Assembly (NCBI GenBank): GCA_963970005.1
Contig: CAXAMN010003936.1
Coordinates: 156,710-220,709 of the forward strand
Direction: 5' to 3'
From: Durusdinium trenchii
Lineage: Eukaryota; Sar; Dinophyceae; Suessiales; Symbiodiniaceae
DNA: 64,000 bases
The notes under the pieces are model-generated. The model did not search any database. It had not been told where the DNA came from and saw nothing but the letters and a program-made list of their open reading frames with translations. The position numbers and the translations under genes were made by a program. This document shows, piece by piece, positions 46,653 to 58,309 of the stretch; the stretch's first letter is position 1; each line of letters opens with the position of its first letter.

Positions 46653-46730
46653 CTGCTGCACCGCTCGCGCCGTGAGCTGCTCCCGCAGCTGCAGCACATC
46701 CGGCAACTTCAGCGTCTCGCCCTCCGGCTC
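46653..46730 (-). CDS. Dynein heavy chain tail exon (candidate)
   Basis: CCGAG acceptor in phase 0 with the previous exon, EPEGETLKLPDVLQLREQLT, then ARAVQQ. High GC and helical. The homology is weak, the phase fits. Confidence 0.4.
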
Positions 46731-47773
46731 CTCGGGCGCGCCGCTTCCGGCGGCGTCCTGGTGGAGCCATGGGGCCAACACGGTCGTCTTTGAGCAGAAT
46801 GTCTTCTGCTGATTTCTGTCGCTAGAGATATGAGATGCGCTTCCCAACACCGATTCGCGGTCCCATCACAAAGCTGCTGGGCGACTCCCCCATGCTCAGC
46901 CCTGTCTTTGGATTGCGAATGGCAAGGAACATGCTCCGACGTATCTATATGATGTTATAGAATATGTTTATGCCTACCTTGGTGTGGTTTCAGTGGTCAG
47001 TCAGTGTGGGTAAATCTTCCACATCTTCCACAAAGGGTCAACAAATCCGCCCGCACGGGCATCTGTATCCGGATGGCCGGATGGCATAGTCAATCGCAAG
47101 ATTTCAGCTTTAGCTGGGTGGGGGCCCTTTATCGGCCAAGAAACTTGAGTTTTTGAAGGTTGTCAAAAAACACCAGCAGTTAATGAAGGCTTTGGGACAC
47201 GCACATGTTTGAGTGGCACTAACAAACACCAGCGGCATCATGGTACGGCTCTAGCTGGCCAGGGGTTCGGAATGGGCCAGATAGAACTGAGACGATGGGA
47301 ATCTACAGTATGTTTTTTAAATGGCACTCAGAATATCTCTTGAAAAGCAGTTTGAATCTAGCCACCACCAGTGCTTGCAACCATGCTATAACGCCACAAA
47401 TACGGCAACATTGCCACAAACATTTCTCCCTGCGCTGGTGGACCCAGCCGCGTAGCTGCGCGAATAAGCCATTTGCATGTTACATGGATCCTACTCACTC
47501 TGAGTTCGTCATGGTGTACGGCCCACTCAAAACACTGCCTCGCCTCTGGAGGGATCCCATCTGCTCCGTCCTGGCGATCTCCAACGGAGTGCAGCGCAAA
47601 GCAGAAACATTGCATCGGTGCGTGACATCTCCCTCTCCTGTCTGGGGGGGTGCCCACCCAAATCACCGGAAACCTCCACATCTGAAGATTTGGGCCAATC
47701 AAACCAAAGGAATCTCAGGCATCGATCGATCAACTCCGCGGCAGTCCTCTTTACTCACACTCTTTGGCTCTGC

Positions 47774-47863
47774 CTTGCTGAGTCTTTGCTGTGCCGCAGC
47801 CAACTTCTGCTGAAACAAGGCCTCAATGGTGCCGTGTCTTTGGGTGCACGGGTTTTTGCGAAG
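47774..47863 (-). CDS. Dynein heavy chain tail exon (candidate)
   Basis: GTGAG acceptor, LRKNPCTQRHGTIEALFQQK, then LAAAQQRLSK and a GC donor. Resembles the helix after the conserved Cys-Lys-x-Val/Leu segment of the tail. Confidence 0.5.
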
Positions 47864-50186
47864 CTCACTGGCTCAAGTGATCGGTAGCAAAAGCTGCTCT
47901 GTTCCTCCACTAGTAGGCTGTCTTTGAGCTCGTGCAAATTAACCGTGCCAAGCGTTCCAGAAGGGCATTGGAGTCAAAACTCCACTTGTACTGGCTCACG
48001 GGCTCACGGCATCCAGAACATTTTTGGAACACCTGGTCTCCCTCTGAATGATGTGTTGCGTCCCAGCATCATGACGCTTCCCAAAGCCCGAGAGGAAATC
48101 AGTGTCAGGCATGCCTGGCACTGATTGAGACATGCAGTGTGCATATTGCGGAACACTTACGCTAGCAATCCGTCCCATATACCCTCCAAACGTGAAATGT
48201 TCTCGTTAGATAGGTCGCACAACCACACGCATAGATCTCTCAAGATTGCTTCCAACATCTTCCAACTATCTATGGAACTGTGATGGATTTGTAGCTCAAA
48301 TCAAGATTCATGCCCCTGCCTTGGCCTTAAGCCACGGCAGGACCGCGCGATCGCCATGCCAGACTCACACTCCGCGTTCTCCAAACACAGTGATCGTGCC
48401 ATGTGCCCAAGCATGAACCACCATGGCATGTCTCCCAAAACAACCATCCAAAACCGTATCCATGAAACAGCATCTGCGATCTGCATTGGCACTTCCACCT
48501 TTTGCACAAGGATGGTGGACATGTGGCTGCGCATCTTGGACCATCAAGGAGCCCTTCACTCCAAGCGCAAATGCTTGCCAGCGTCTTCAGAATTCGCAAG
48601 ATACCGAGAAAGAACCGCTCGCGGCGAAGGCGCGGATGTATCGCAGATCCCCTTATAGGCTAGGAAAAGCAAACGTCCGTTAAATCATTCAAAACAAGTT
48701 GTCGGCCCCATGACATTGGTTCGCAATACTTAACAAGATCCGCCACTGGGGAGTCCTATCATCCATCAAAATCCGGAGTGCCCATCATATGGGTCACAAA
48801 TGGTCACAATATTGTCACAATGCTACCTAAAACGGCCAATGACCCTCTATCTGTTTCGGAGCCCTGAGTGCCGACGGATCGTAGTCCACGTCCTCGCCAT
48901 CGGGACCTGCAACATCAGGGCCGAAAGAAACTGGGCTTCAGTGGAAAGACGACTGGTCCCGTGAATTGGGAATCTGGGCTTCAGTCTCTAAGCCAAAAAC
49001 GAAGAAATCATAAGCGATTCTCAAAGAAACTCCGGAGTACCTGCTCCAAGTTCCTCAGTTTCCTTCAGGGCCCACGTTTGCTAAACCTCTCCCCCATGCA
49101 GTTCAAAGCGCACACCTAAAGATCCTGATTGACGGACTCACTAACTACAGGGTTCCAACACTCAGATTTGTTTGGTCATTCTTCCAAATGCTAGTGAGTT
49201 CAACATCAATCTTGTCTCAAAATGAAGTGGGCCACCTGAGTCACTTAGGAGTTCAACCTTCATCCTACTGATGGCAATCCTCCTCTTTGACAAACCCATG
49301 CAGCCGGCACCCGTGCTGCACATTCCTCTAGGCATCCGGCTTAGCTCCGGGGTGAAGAGCACCTTCTCTTCCACCTGGGCATCAGGCACGCACGCACACC
49401 ACATTGCGTGGCACACCGCGCGGCTCATGCGTGCCAGAAGGAGTTGAGGGCCGGGCATTCGTGAAGGGCATGAGCTCTGCCTCCATGGTCTTGACCTCGG
49501 AGGCTTTGCGTTGGCGTTGCATGTAGGGTTAAGACTTGCAACGACAGGCAACCACTGGAAATTTAGATCTATGTTTTTGTGAGGTCCTGAGTAAGGAACT
49601 CAGCAAGAAAATAGTGAACATAGGTTGGGGTGTTCGTGCAACATGTGGAAAACAGCAATCAACAAGTGATTGCGGAGACCTAGGAAAGCAAAGCATGGAC
49701 AGGAAAATAGCAAGAAAATAGTGAGAAAATAGTGAGCATACTGACTGACATGTTGTGAAACGCCTCCCGAAACAACACGTGACGTTTATATATTAGGTTT
49801 CGATTCTGGATTGCTTTTTTGATCACATGTTGGCAACCTTTTTTGCTTTCTTACTGCTTTTGGTATCCAAATAGTTCAATCACATCACCTTTGGATCGCT
49901 TGCTGCTCACCTTTCCGCTCACTATTTTTGACTTGTCCCCTATCCTGCACTCTGAGATTGCTTTTCGTTTGCTCCAACTCCTACTCCGAAATCACTAAAA
50001 AAATATGTTGGCCACCCTCAGCGGTTGGCTGGACTCCATCTCTCAAATGTAGGGACTCGTGAATGCCGGCTTCCCCAGAAAATCGAAAGGGCCGGGGATG
50101 TCCCGGTCATTCTTTTGGACCCCAAAAAGGTGGAGTTCACCGAGCCGGCAACGGCCATGTGCGCCCGACATTTTTGGGCACCGGAC

Positions 50187-50243
50187 AATGCTAGTACTAC
50201 GCACTGCCTCCTTCAGCATGCTGTCGAACTCATTCAGGAAGTC
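50187..50243 (-). CDS. Dynein heavy chain tail exon: DFLNEFDSML
   Basis: GCCAG acceptor, DFLNEFDSMLKEAVRSTSI, then ATT|GTCCGG. Phase 0 fits the previous exon; resembles the FxxAFDxxL..T segment of axonemal tails. Confidence 0.6.
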
Positions 50244-50745
50244 CTGGCATGCCATGACAGGAGGATCATCTATCCATAAGAATTGTATACTTACCTCTGA
50301 GGGTGGTTTTGAGATATTTTGAGGGTGGACGGTTTGATAAGTTTTGCGAGATGAAGTCCTCTACTATGACAAATGCATCCACTCGAAATCAGCTAAAGCT
50401 GAGGCTAGCTGTCTAGCTGCTGCCAAAAGAGAGAGAGACACACGCCAAGAAATCAGTTGAAGGTGACTTGAGCCCACAATCCCCAAGATCCAAGTCTTAT
50501 CTCCCGTCCGTAGGCTCTGGCTCCAAGTAGATCTCGTCGTTGTCCGCCTCGCGAGATCATTTCGACGCGTGCCGTCAAGGCGGCAGTCCACACTTGGAGA
50601 TCCATTGTCACAACATACGTGCATGTAAGCTTATCTATATATATATAAATTCATCATATCCTCCTTGGTCTTGTTGTGGGGTGCACATACTAATAGTTTC
50701 ACTTCAAGTGCTTTCCCACCACTGGGTGAATCCCGGGATCCTTAC

Positions 50746-50815
50746 TACTCCTGCTGCTGCTTGCTCCTGCTCCTGCTCCTCCTCCTCCTCCTCCTCCTCC
50801 TGCTGCTGCTGCTGG
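50746..50815. repeat. CTG/CTC trinucleotide array beside a dynein exon
   Basis: CTGCTG, GCTCCT and a pure CTC run then CTG run. On the minus strand it reads Gln and Glu runs in frame with the PHPLI exon, before my proposed donor or possibly translated. Confidence 0.9.
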
Positions 50816-50826
50816 GTGAATCCTGC

Positions 50827-50906
50827 ACACCATCTGACGATCTTTTCCAATTGACCAGCCTCAAGGTCCAAATATATCAGCGGATGGGGCCGCTTCTTCT
50901 TTGGAT
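50827..50906 (-). CDS. Dynein heavy chain tail exon: PHPLI segment
   Basis: CCAG acceptor, then KKKRPHPLIYLDLEAGQLEK and IVRWC before a GC donor. Resembles the PPLFxxDL block of axonemal tails. The frame stays open through the adjacent trinucleotide array. Confidence 0.6.
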
Positions 50907-52768
50907 CTGGCAGGAAGGACTTCCTCAGCGAGCCATTTTGAGCTCGCTTCGACCAAAGCCGAGCGGAATGTAACATACTCATCATCATCACGGACCAAAA
51001 CAGTCGTCAAACGGGTCATGCCACTGAGAAACGAACAAAAGTACGGTCTGCACCCTTCTTGAGGTCATTGATATTCTTGTTGGTAGACAAAGCAGAGAAA
51101 CACATTTGTTCTGGTGCACGAAGACATCTGCTGCCGGAAATCCGCTGATGGAAATAGGTTGTCCATTTGAAGCGTCATGTTTCATTGGTGTCGTTTTTCC
51201 GGGTTTCTGGGGTCTTAAAGCGCCAAGGCTCAAGAAGTTGCTCCAGGATTCCATGGAATCTTCCACGAACCTCCGTCCAAAATCCAGTGACCCAACAACT
51301 CCCGGAAAAAAACGAGAATCCATTGCTTCGGTTCCATCTACATGCATCATCATGCACACCGTCCCCCTGAGCTCCTGCAACAAGCTCTTCCCGCATCTGG
51401 CCCACCACAACTTTCGGTCCCCATGAACCAGTTGGTTGGCTGCGAAGAAACGGGTCACTCGGAGCCACCAAACACGATCAGTGCCACTGAAGCTGATTTC
51501 TCGGTCTGAAACAAGCACGCGACAACGACCCCGAACGAGATCGGGGCTAGGTAAAATATAACCACATCATCGGTTTGAAGAAACCGGCATCATAGAATAT
51601 AAGAGTAATCGGTAATAATAGGTTTAATTGAATATGCTTAATTTGTTCGGTCCCAAAAAGGATGTTCCTGCTCGGGGACCTGCAGACTTGAAGTCGGCGT
51701 CGCGAGCTCTGGAGCTCTTGACTCTGCGCCGAGTGGCCACCGAAGTTGAGAATTGATGATCAAGTCCTCGGATCAGCATGGGTGCTGAAGACAAAAATCT
51801 CACCAAAGAAACGTTCAGCTGGCATCCCGGGGGGCATGTCAACCATTATATAAATGAACGTGTGGAACTTAATCGTCAGTTCTGCGAACGACAAGAAGGC
51901 TTCAACGTTTGGACCTGCAACTCGTGGTGGTGCTGTGAAGATGGCAGAAATTGACTGTAGACAACAACAACCGATAAAAACAACAACAACATAAAATAGC
52001 AAGAAGGATGCAGGATAATTGCCATACAATCATGGAAGCTTTCTCAGCCCCTCTCTTTACGAAAACGCGTGGTCTTACAATGTCTTTACCACGGGGCTCT
52101 GGCATGGTCGAACTCTTCCACACATCAAAGTCAAGGTGCTAACTTTCGAAGTAGCGCATGCAGCGGACCTAGGAACCCCCAGGTACTCCGAGCCCAACGG
52201 GGAGTACTCCGAGCGAGGGTTTACACAACGAACTCTCCAAATCCAACGCCTATAGTGACTTCTGCATTCGAAGATTAAAAAACAACAACGACATCCGAAA
52301 AAAGGACGGTTTTTCTCTATGTTGGGGGTGTGGAAAGTTGTCTTGAGTGGGCAGCTTTGCATGTGCTTCTCGAAGTCGTCGCTGAAAAAGTTGTAGTCGT
52401 CTGAGAGCTTATCTAGCACCTGGCATCAGCGCGGGGCCGGCGCCGGAAGACCTACAGATGCCACGGACTCCTCGTGTCGTTGCGCAGCGCCCAACAAACA
52501 TCAAGCCCAAGCCCCGCTTGTTTCTGGTCGGCCTCTGCAATGATGTAGTCGCGCCAGCCACGCTTCAAGTGGGTGGTGATTCTTTCGATATGGTTCTTCT
52601 GATGCTCGAACATGTCCTCCCGCAGGCGGTCTCATCTAATCTAGACCAACACGGATCCATGTGGATGCACCCTGTCGATGCATCCTGGCGAATAACTTCC
52701 CACTACCCACCCATCCCACCAAACCCTCCCAAACCCTGCCCCAGTCGTTGCCTCGCCCAGCCCCGGTC

Positions 52769-52897
52769 CTGGGGCTCGAAAATCACCGAGTCGCCGTTCT
52801 TGATGAGCTTCCGCTGCCGCGTCACGTCCACGCCACCCACACGGGAGGTGTCGACCAGCTCCATCTTGGCCACCTCGTTGATGTACCGCCGCCAGAC
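52769..52897 (-). CDS. Dynein heavy chain tail exon
   Basis: CTGAG acceptor, then VWRRYINEVAKMELVDTSRV, then VTRQRKLIKNGDSVIFEPQ, ending CAG|GACCGG. The pattern resembles the tail segment (C/IxxVxxMxLxxT) of axonemal chains. Confidence 0.5.
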
Positions 52898-53077
52898 CTC
52901 AGAGGACACGGCCAAACAGGTGGCTGGCACATATGGGGTTGATGGTGAATGGAAGGTCAGGTGGCTGTTTGCCCCAAAAACCGGCAAGGGAGGATGGGAG
53001 GTTTGCCAAATGGGAGGGTTGCAGATGATGAGGCAACCAGCCATCCGAAAACAGGTTGGTTGCTCTGCCCATCGCAC

Positions 53078-53215
53078 CTGGCTGGTGATGGCGAAAATGC
53101 TGGAGCCCAGAAGTGGCATCTGCAACATCTCTTTGAGAAGCTCTCTGACGCCCATCTGGCGGCCGAAGGTTGGACGGATCTTGTTTCCGATGGTTGACAC
53201 GGATGGCCAGCTGCA
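53078..53215 (-). CDS. Dynein heavy chain tail exon (candidate)
   Basis: The frame reads NKIRPTFGRQMGVRELLKEM, then LQMPLLGSSIFAITSQ, and ends CAG|GTGCGA. Good coding composition and donor, but no clear dynein motif; the start is uncertain. Confidence 0.4.
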
Positions 53216-53892
53216 GATTGATATTGGAAGATGAACAGAATTGAACATATGAAGAGCATAGCTTTGGCTCTTTCGCATTCTTTTGCCATGTTATGTACCA
53301 TTCGCTGGTGGGGCCGCTCATCTACAGGAGAACCCGACCCAGGTCTGTTCGCAAAAAGATCATCAATTGCGTCCGAATCGATTGCGCAAGTACTCCATAT
53401 AGCTCTTGCTGAGGCGATCTGATTCTCCTAAAAGACAGTAGAACCAAGGCCACCAGGTCAAGAAGCTTACTGAGGGGTGGAGATCCAGCAAAAACGTCAC
53501 AGTCCCAGTCACCCAATTTATCGACGAGAAGGATGGGGCCTCATGGAAACCCCAAAAAATGCCTCGTCCTGCCCGCCTCCCTAGATCCCAGCCAAAGATC
53601 CCAGATCCACGGATAGGAAATGCGAAAACTCTTCCAATGATGGTAGTAACACCCAACGGGGAGAGGAGCTGTTGCTTGGGATTGCTAAGGCTTAGGCCAA
53701 GTTGCATTTGGACAAGAATGTCACGGACAAAATACAAGAACTTCACACCTGGGGTTGGGGATTGACATGTTTCAGTTGATGATTGCCTCGGCTTTTGCAT
53801 GCTCCACCAGCCCCGATTCCGGGCAAGGCAAGGGCAAGAAGCCTGAGTTTTTGTACTTTGCAATCACAATCAAAAAAAAGAAAACACTCTAT

Positions 53893-54002
53893 TAGGTTGG
53901 AGACCATCGCTCTATAGGATGGAGGCCATCGCTAGTAGGTTGGAGGCCATTGCTCTTAGGTTGGAGGCCATTGCTATTGGGTTGAAGGCCATCGCTTCAA
54001 AC
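53893..54002 (-). repeat. Tandem minisatellite of the dispersed family (about 22-base unit), copy 5
   Basis: On the minus strand, AGCGATGGCCTCCAACCTAC-like units repeat about five times with substitutions (AGCAATGGCC, AGCGATGGTC). In one frame the units read as repeated AMASNL. Confidence 0.85.
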
Positions 54003-55368
54003 AAACACGCTCTTGGCCTTGGGTGGCCAAACGACATTCCAACACCTCGAACCATCGAGACATCGCAACAAGGCTGTGCATTCAAGAGCAGGTGAGCAGC
54101 TGCCCATGACGGATGCAAACTGCATCGAAAATTCGTTGGACTCATCCGGAAGATAGGCGTCCTGTCAACAAAGCCACCTCTTGTGCATGGTGCAAAGTGC
54201 AAAGCCAAAAGTTCTGAAAAAGCATGAATGTCCCACGTCCTTTGTGCCAAACAGCGGGATCAGCTCCACCTTCACATTGAACCTAGGTGAGCAACATTGT
54301 CAGCAAAATAATTCACACCTGGACACACCAAAGGCTATCTTGTTCCGCAGTGGATCCCAAATCGCTGGGTCAGGAGTTGACATGATTTGTCTGTGAACCT
54401 TCTGCACTTTATGCATGCATTTACCGATTTACCCCCCTCTCCCACACCAAGCTTACTAAACAGGCCCAAGCACAGCTTCATGGAGAGGATGTAGTTCTCC
54501 TCGACTGATGCTCATTGCGACCGGGAAAGGATGTTTAAAAAGCAGCTCCTCACTTTGGTCACCTAAGAAATCCAACAATTACATAGCCGCTGCAAAAACA
54601 TGGTAGTGAAGTAGTGAGTGGGGCGCACCTATTGAATCCTTTCGAAATACATTGTCCAACTCTCAAAGTTCCAATCTCACTCAGCAATCACAACATCACT
54701 ACAAATACAAGAATCTTGACCCTCAAATACATAGACATACTCATAAGACATAGATTGCAAGTCCCTCTCAAACATGTAACCTGCAAAGCTTGGACTGTAA
54801 GAACCCCTCCACGACTTCCCCACCCCCATCAGCCTCCGTTCCCCGCCTCAACCTCTTGCATCAGCTCCCGGATGGTGCTCCCATGGCTATTGGGCTCCTC
54901 CAAGCTACATCGCTCCAAGCCTCAATCGAACACCAACCGCCCTCCCACCGACTGGTCTCGGACCGGATGGGTCGAAGAGGACCACGGAGCAAACAGCGGC
55001 TGCAGCTGCACACGACATGAACTCCAAAACCAGCCGCCTGTAGTGACTGTAGTGAATGAAGCACACTGCTGTTCTCGAGGTCCATGTTCGTTCTTGGGAG
55101 CTAAACATGGACTCTTGACATGATCTTTTCGAACAACACCTCCTCCAAGCATGGAACATGGAGAAACCATGCAAACCAGGAGTTGGTGAGTGTCACCCAC
55201 CCAAACTGGGAGCTATCCGACGCTGCCGGAAGTCCATGCGTTTCTACAAGTCCTGTAGATCAATCAACAGTGCTGTGGACCACGTGGTTCCATTTGATCG
55301 TTGCCCGTGGGCGGGCATTGCCGGTTGCGACCGGTCGCTCCAGCTCGGCTCGTTGCGGCTCGGATGAC

Positions 55369-55474
55369 ATGCTCGGATGAAGAACTCCTTCACCGAGCGA
55401 GGCATCGGGGTGACCACCTGGTCATCTTTGTGCTCGATGTAGTCGATGAAGGCTTCTTGCAGTTCACAATGCGC
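55369..55474 (-). CDS. Dynein heavy chain exon: early tail
   Basis: Phase 0 continuation of the AEDP exon: AHCELQEAFIDYIEH, then VVTPMPRSVKEFFIRA, ending with a GT donor. Helical and charged as expected after the AEDP motif. Confidence 0.6.
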
Positions 55475-55507
55475 CTGCGTCGTGACGCGTCGCCGACCCC
55501 TTCGGCC

Positions 55508-55540
55508 CGATCCACGGGCGGACCCGATCCACGGGCGGAC
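55508..55540. repeat. Tandem duplication of a 16-base unit
   Basis: GATCCACGGGCGGACC occurs twice in tandem, just upstream (in gene sense) of the 55.4 kb exon. Confidence 0.9.
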
Positions 55541-55839
55541 GGCACGTGTGTGCCCTGGGCAGCACATGGCCCGTCCGACGCGACTTCATGCAGATGTCCC
55601 GACCACGTCAAAAGCACCTATTGGGCACACAGTTACGGTTTACCGCTTCATTGGAGTCGGAGGATGAGGAGAGGGGGGCATGTGCCCTGTTCCCATCAAC
55701 TCGCCTGGCCAATCCCTGGACCATGGGGTCATCCATCATCCATCCATCACTCGAAAGGCGACGCCATGCGACGCATCCAGGGATCCCCATGGCGACGCCC
55801 TGGCGGGACTCCTGCACCAAGCCATTCCCCATTCCCGGC

Positions 55840-55913
55840 CTTCCGAGCTCTACAAGTCTCCACGCGTTTCTCAAAGTTCTGGGGATCCTCCGCGTTGAAC
55901 CGCAAGGAGAGTC
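55840..55913 (-). CDS. Dynein heavy chain exon: AEDP segment
   Basis: CCCAAG acceptor, then LSLRFNAEDPQNFEKRVETC, matching the RLNLLFDAEDPxxF-type motif of axonemal dynein N-termini. A GC donor after CGGAAG is proposed. One exon between this and the previous one was not found. Confidence 0.7.
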
Positions 55914-56828
55914 CTTGGGAGTCGAACCACATCCGAAAAAAGGAACCTCAGGAACCTCGATTCACACTGATCCCGAGGGTCTCAGGTGGGTTCTGGTGCC
56001 AGGGACCGGTCCTGGTCGGTCCTGGTTGACCAACGGGAAGAGAAACGACGGAAAGGATGTCTGAGAGTTCCTGATGGGAGGAATTCTGGAGTATTGGGAC
56101 CTCATCTTCCATCATCTTCCCATTTTCATTCGAGTTCCTAAGTCTTTCATAAGTCTTGATGGGAAGCCGCACAGCTATAGTGCAATAGTGGCAACGAACA
56201 AAGTCCTAGGAATAATTCTGGGTGCCTGAGAAATGGCTCCACCCACCAAATGACTCTTCCCGCGGGTGTCCACTGGTCGTTGGGGAATTCACACCATGTG
56301 ACACCGTTGTGTTCATGGATGTTGTGTTACTCGCGGTGCATCTTCAACTTGTAGACCAGGCATGTTTCCAACCCTCTGGAACCCCACAACGCTTGTGGAA
56401 GGGTCCGTCTTTTTGGAGCGAGAGTGGCGCGTTGCGTCCGCAAGCTCGAGACCATGTCAAAGCATTTTGATGGTTTTGTGGGAGAAGGATGGACAAGGTG
56501 TTCTTCTCTCTCTTACCCTCTCCATCACCAGAAGGTCACCCGCCCCCAGCTGTAAATGAATGGTCTATGCTGAGGGATCCCCACTTCTCTCAGTCCCACC
56601 TGTAGGATCGCAACCGTCTCAAAGGTTTTCTGAAAGCCTCGCTTGCCAAGTTGCTTTTCACCTTCTTTTGGCTTGCGTCTTCCATCTCGACAATATATCC
56701 TCAGCACATAGGCTTGCCAAGTCGCAGCCAGCCCATGAAACATGTTCTTTGTTGATTCAGTGAGGTTTGATGAACGACATTGCAGCGCGTGCCCACAACC
56801 AGCTTGCTGGCCAGCTGCTGTTGATGGC

Positions 56829-56897
56829 TTCTTCGTACCGCAGGACCCAGCAGCGGACCATGGTCCATTTTTTGTTCTTGTAATGCACTACGCAAGC
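56829..56897 (-). CDS. Dynein heavy chain exon: W-x-x-V-x-C segment
   Basis: CAG acceptor in phase 0, matching the previous exon, then CVVHYKNKKWTMVRCWVLRY. This fits the short SH3-like segment after the LPLEIFD block in axonemal chains. The end is uncertain (GAA|GC donor proposed). Confidence 0.65.
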
Positions 56898-57083
56898 CTG
56901 TGGCCGCCTATCGTCCTTCAGCACCTCACAGCAGAGCCGATGGTGAGATGTTCGAACATGTTGAATCAGTTGCAGTCAATGCTTCAGACACCTCAGGGCG
57001 CCTCACTTTTTGCATTCTTGCAATTGGAAGGCAGGATACGGATAGTATGGCAATGTATGGCATAATGGCAAAGAGGTCTTTAC

Positions 57084-57423
57084 CATGAAGCTAGCAAGAG
57101 CTGGGTTCAAGCCTTTTGGTGTTCGGTAATGGTTCAGATCTGCCTCCTCCATCCATTCTTGAGGCGTTTTCACCTCGAAGTCTGGAGCGTGATCAAAGAT
57201 CTCGAGAGGAAGATTTCTGAAGTTGTAGTGCGCAGTCTCAGCCGGCTTCAAGTACTCCAACTTCTCCTCGTTCCATGCACTTGGTGGCTTCAATGGAGAA
57301 ATGCGCGTCAGCCGAATCACACGAAATCGCACTCCAATTGCTTTCTTTCCTCCATGAACGCCCCCTTTTTGACCTTTAGTCTTCCTTCCCGTGTCTCTGC
57401 TACTACTACTCTGGCCATGCTGC
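57084..57423 (-). CDS. Dynein heavy chain exon: N-terminal LPLEIFD block
   Basis: TTTAG acceptor, then a Ser/Lys/Gly-rich stretch, then NLPLEIFDHAPDFEVKTPQEW, a signature of several axonemal inner-arm dynein heavy chain N-termini. Ends ATG|GTAAAG. At 340 bases it is the longest exon found. Confidence 0.8.
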
Positions 57424-57529
57424 CTAAATTGCATAAGCCAAGCTACTTACTTGCGGCGCTCCAGCTCTACCAGCACACACTTCCAACAATCGCAACTCCA
57501 TGCATGCACACGAGCACGCACGTACTCAC

Positions 57530-57630
57530 CCAAGAGCCTCTTTAGGAGCTTCAGCTGCAGGCTGAGCAGGCGCCTTCGGAGGATAGGCACCTCCTGCGCT
57601 GGGCAGGTGGAGGCCGGCGGAGGGCTTCCA
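57530..57630 (-). CDS. Dynein heavy chain, N-terminal Pro/Ala-rich exon (candidate)
   Basis: The frame reads KPSAGLHLPSAGGAYPPKA then QPAAEAPKEALG and stops at a strong GTGAGT donor. Its phase (2) fits the next exon. Low-complexity, probably disordered N-terminus; the start is uncertain. Confidence 0.45.
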
Positions 57631-58203
57631 TAATCAAGACATGACAGCCAATCAGCAATCAGCAACATCGGAAATCAGTGAGTGCCAGCTAATTTGGACC
57701 GGACCTACTTTCTCGCGTCTTGGAACATTCTTCCAGGCTCATCTAGTGCATGCAGGTTGCAAAAGACTGCGATTTCCTCACCAAAGGACGTTCAGTTGTT
57801 GCTGAGCTGAGGGTGTGCAAGTGTCAGAACGACATGATGACCCACTGAAGTAGCAATCACAACCAGAGGCTTTCTTGGCTGGATTATCTGTGCCCCAACT
57901 TTCCGATGTGGAACAGTGGCAAGCAACGTGGAGGTCTTTATATAGTGGGTTGCATATGCTGCATTCAGTTCTTCTTGGCTGGCTTAACATGCATGCTGCA
58001 CACTTTCATTCGGCCTCAATAGTAGTGGTCGGTTGTTTTTGGGATCCAAGATTCCAGGGTCATTGCTGGTACGGTGGTTGTTCGCCCCAAAATAGCAGAT
58101 CAACATAGATCAACAGGTCGTGCTGTCGACAGCACCAGTCCAATTCAAAATGTCAGCCTAGACCAAGGGATTTGATATGGGCGTGCATTAAGTAATTTGA
58201 TGC

Positions 58204-58309
58204 TATGGGCGTGCATTAAAATAGGGAGACCTCCCCCCTGGAAGGGGGAAGATAGACCAGTCTAGCCAACGGTTCGGGGTCTCCCTATTGAAATGCACAG
58301 CCGCCCTAT
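58204..58309. mobile_element. MITE-like element of about 106 bases with terminal inverted repeats
   Basis: The left end TATGGGCGTGCATTAAAATA with GGGAGACC mirrors the right end GGTCTCCCTATTGAAATGCA with CAGCCGCCCTA, about 26 of 30 positions pairing. The interior holds a second small hairpin (CCCCCCTGGAAGGGGG). A partial extra copy of the left end lies at 58176-58190. Confidence 0.65.

Noticed and set aside
51200..51420. Tail exon candidates (FVEDSMESWSNFLSLG or TEVRGRFHGILEQLLEPW)
   Set aside because: Two overlapping frames both look dynein-like and I could not choose between them, so neither was annotated.
55301..56064. Plus-strand frames of 172-242 codons
   Set aside because: They are opposite-strand shadows of the dynein N-terminal exons and GC-rich introns, with no recognisable protein.
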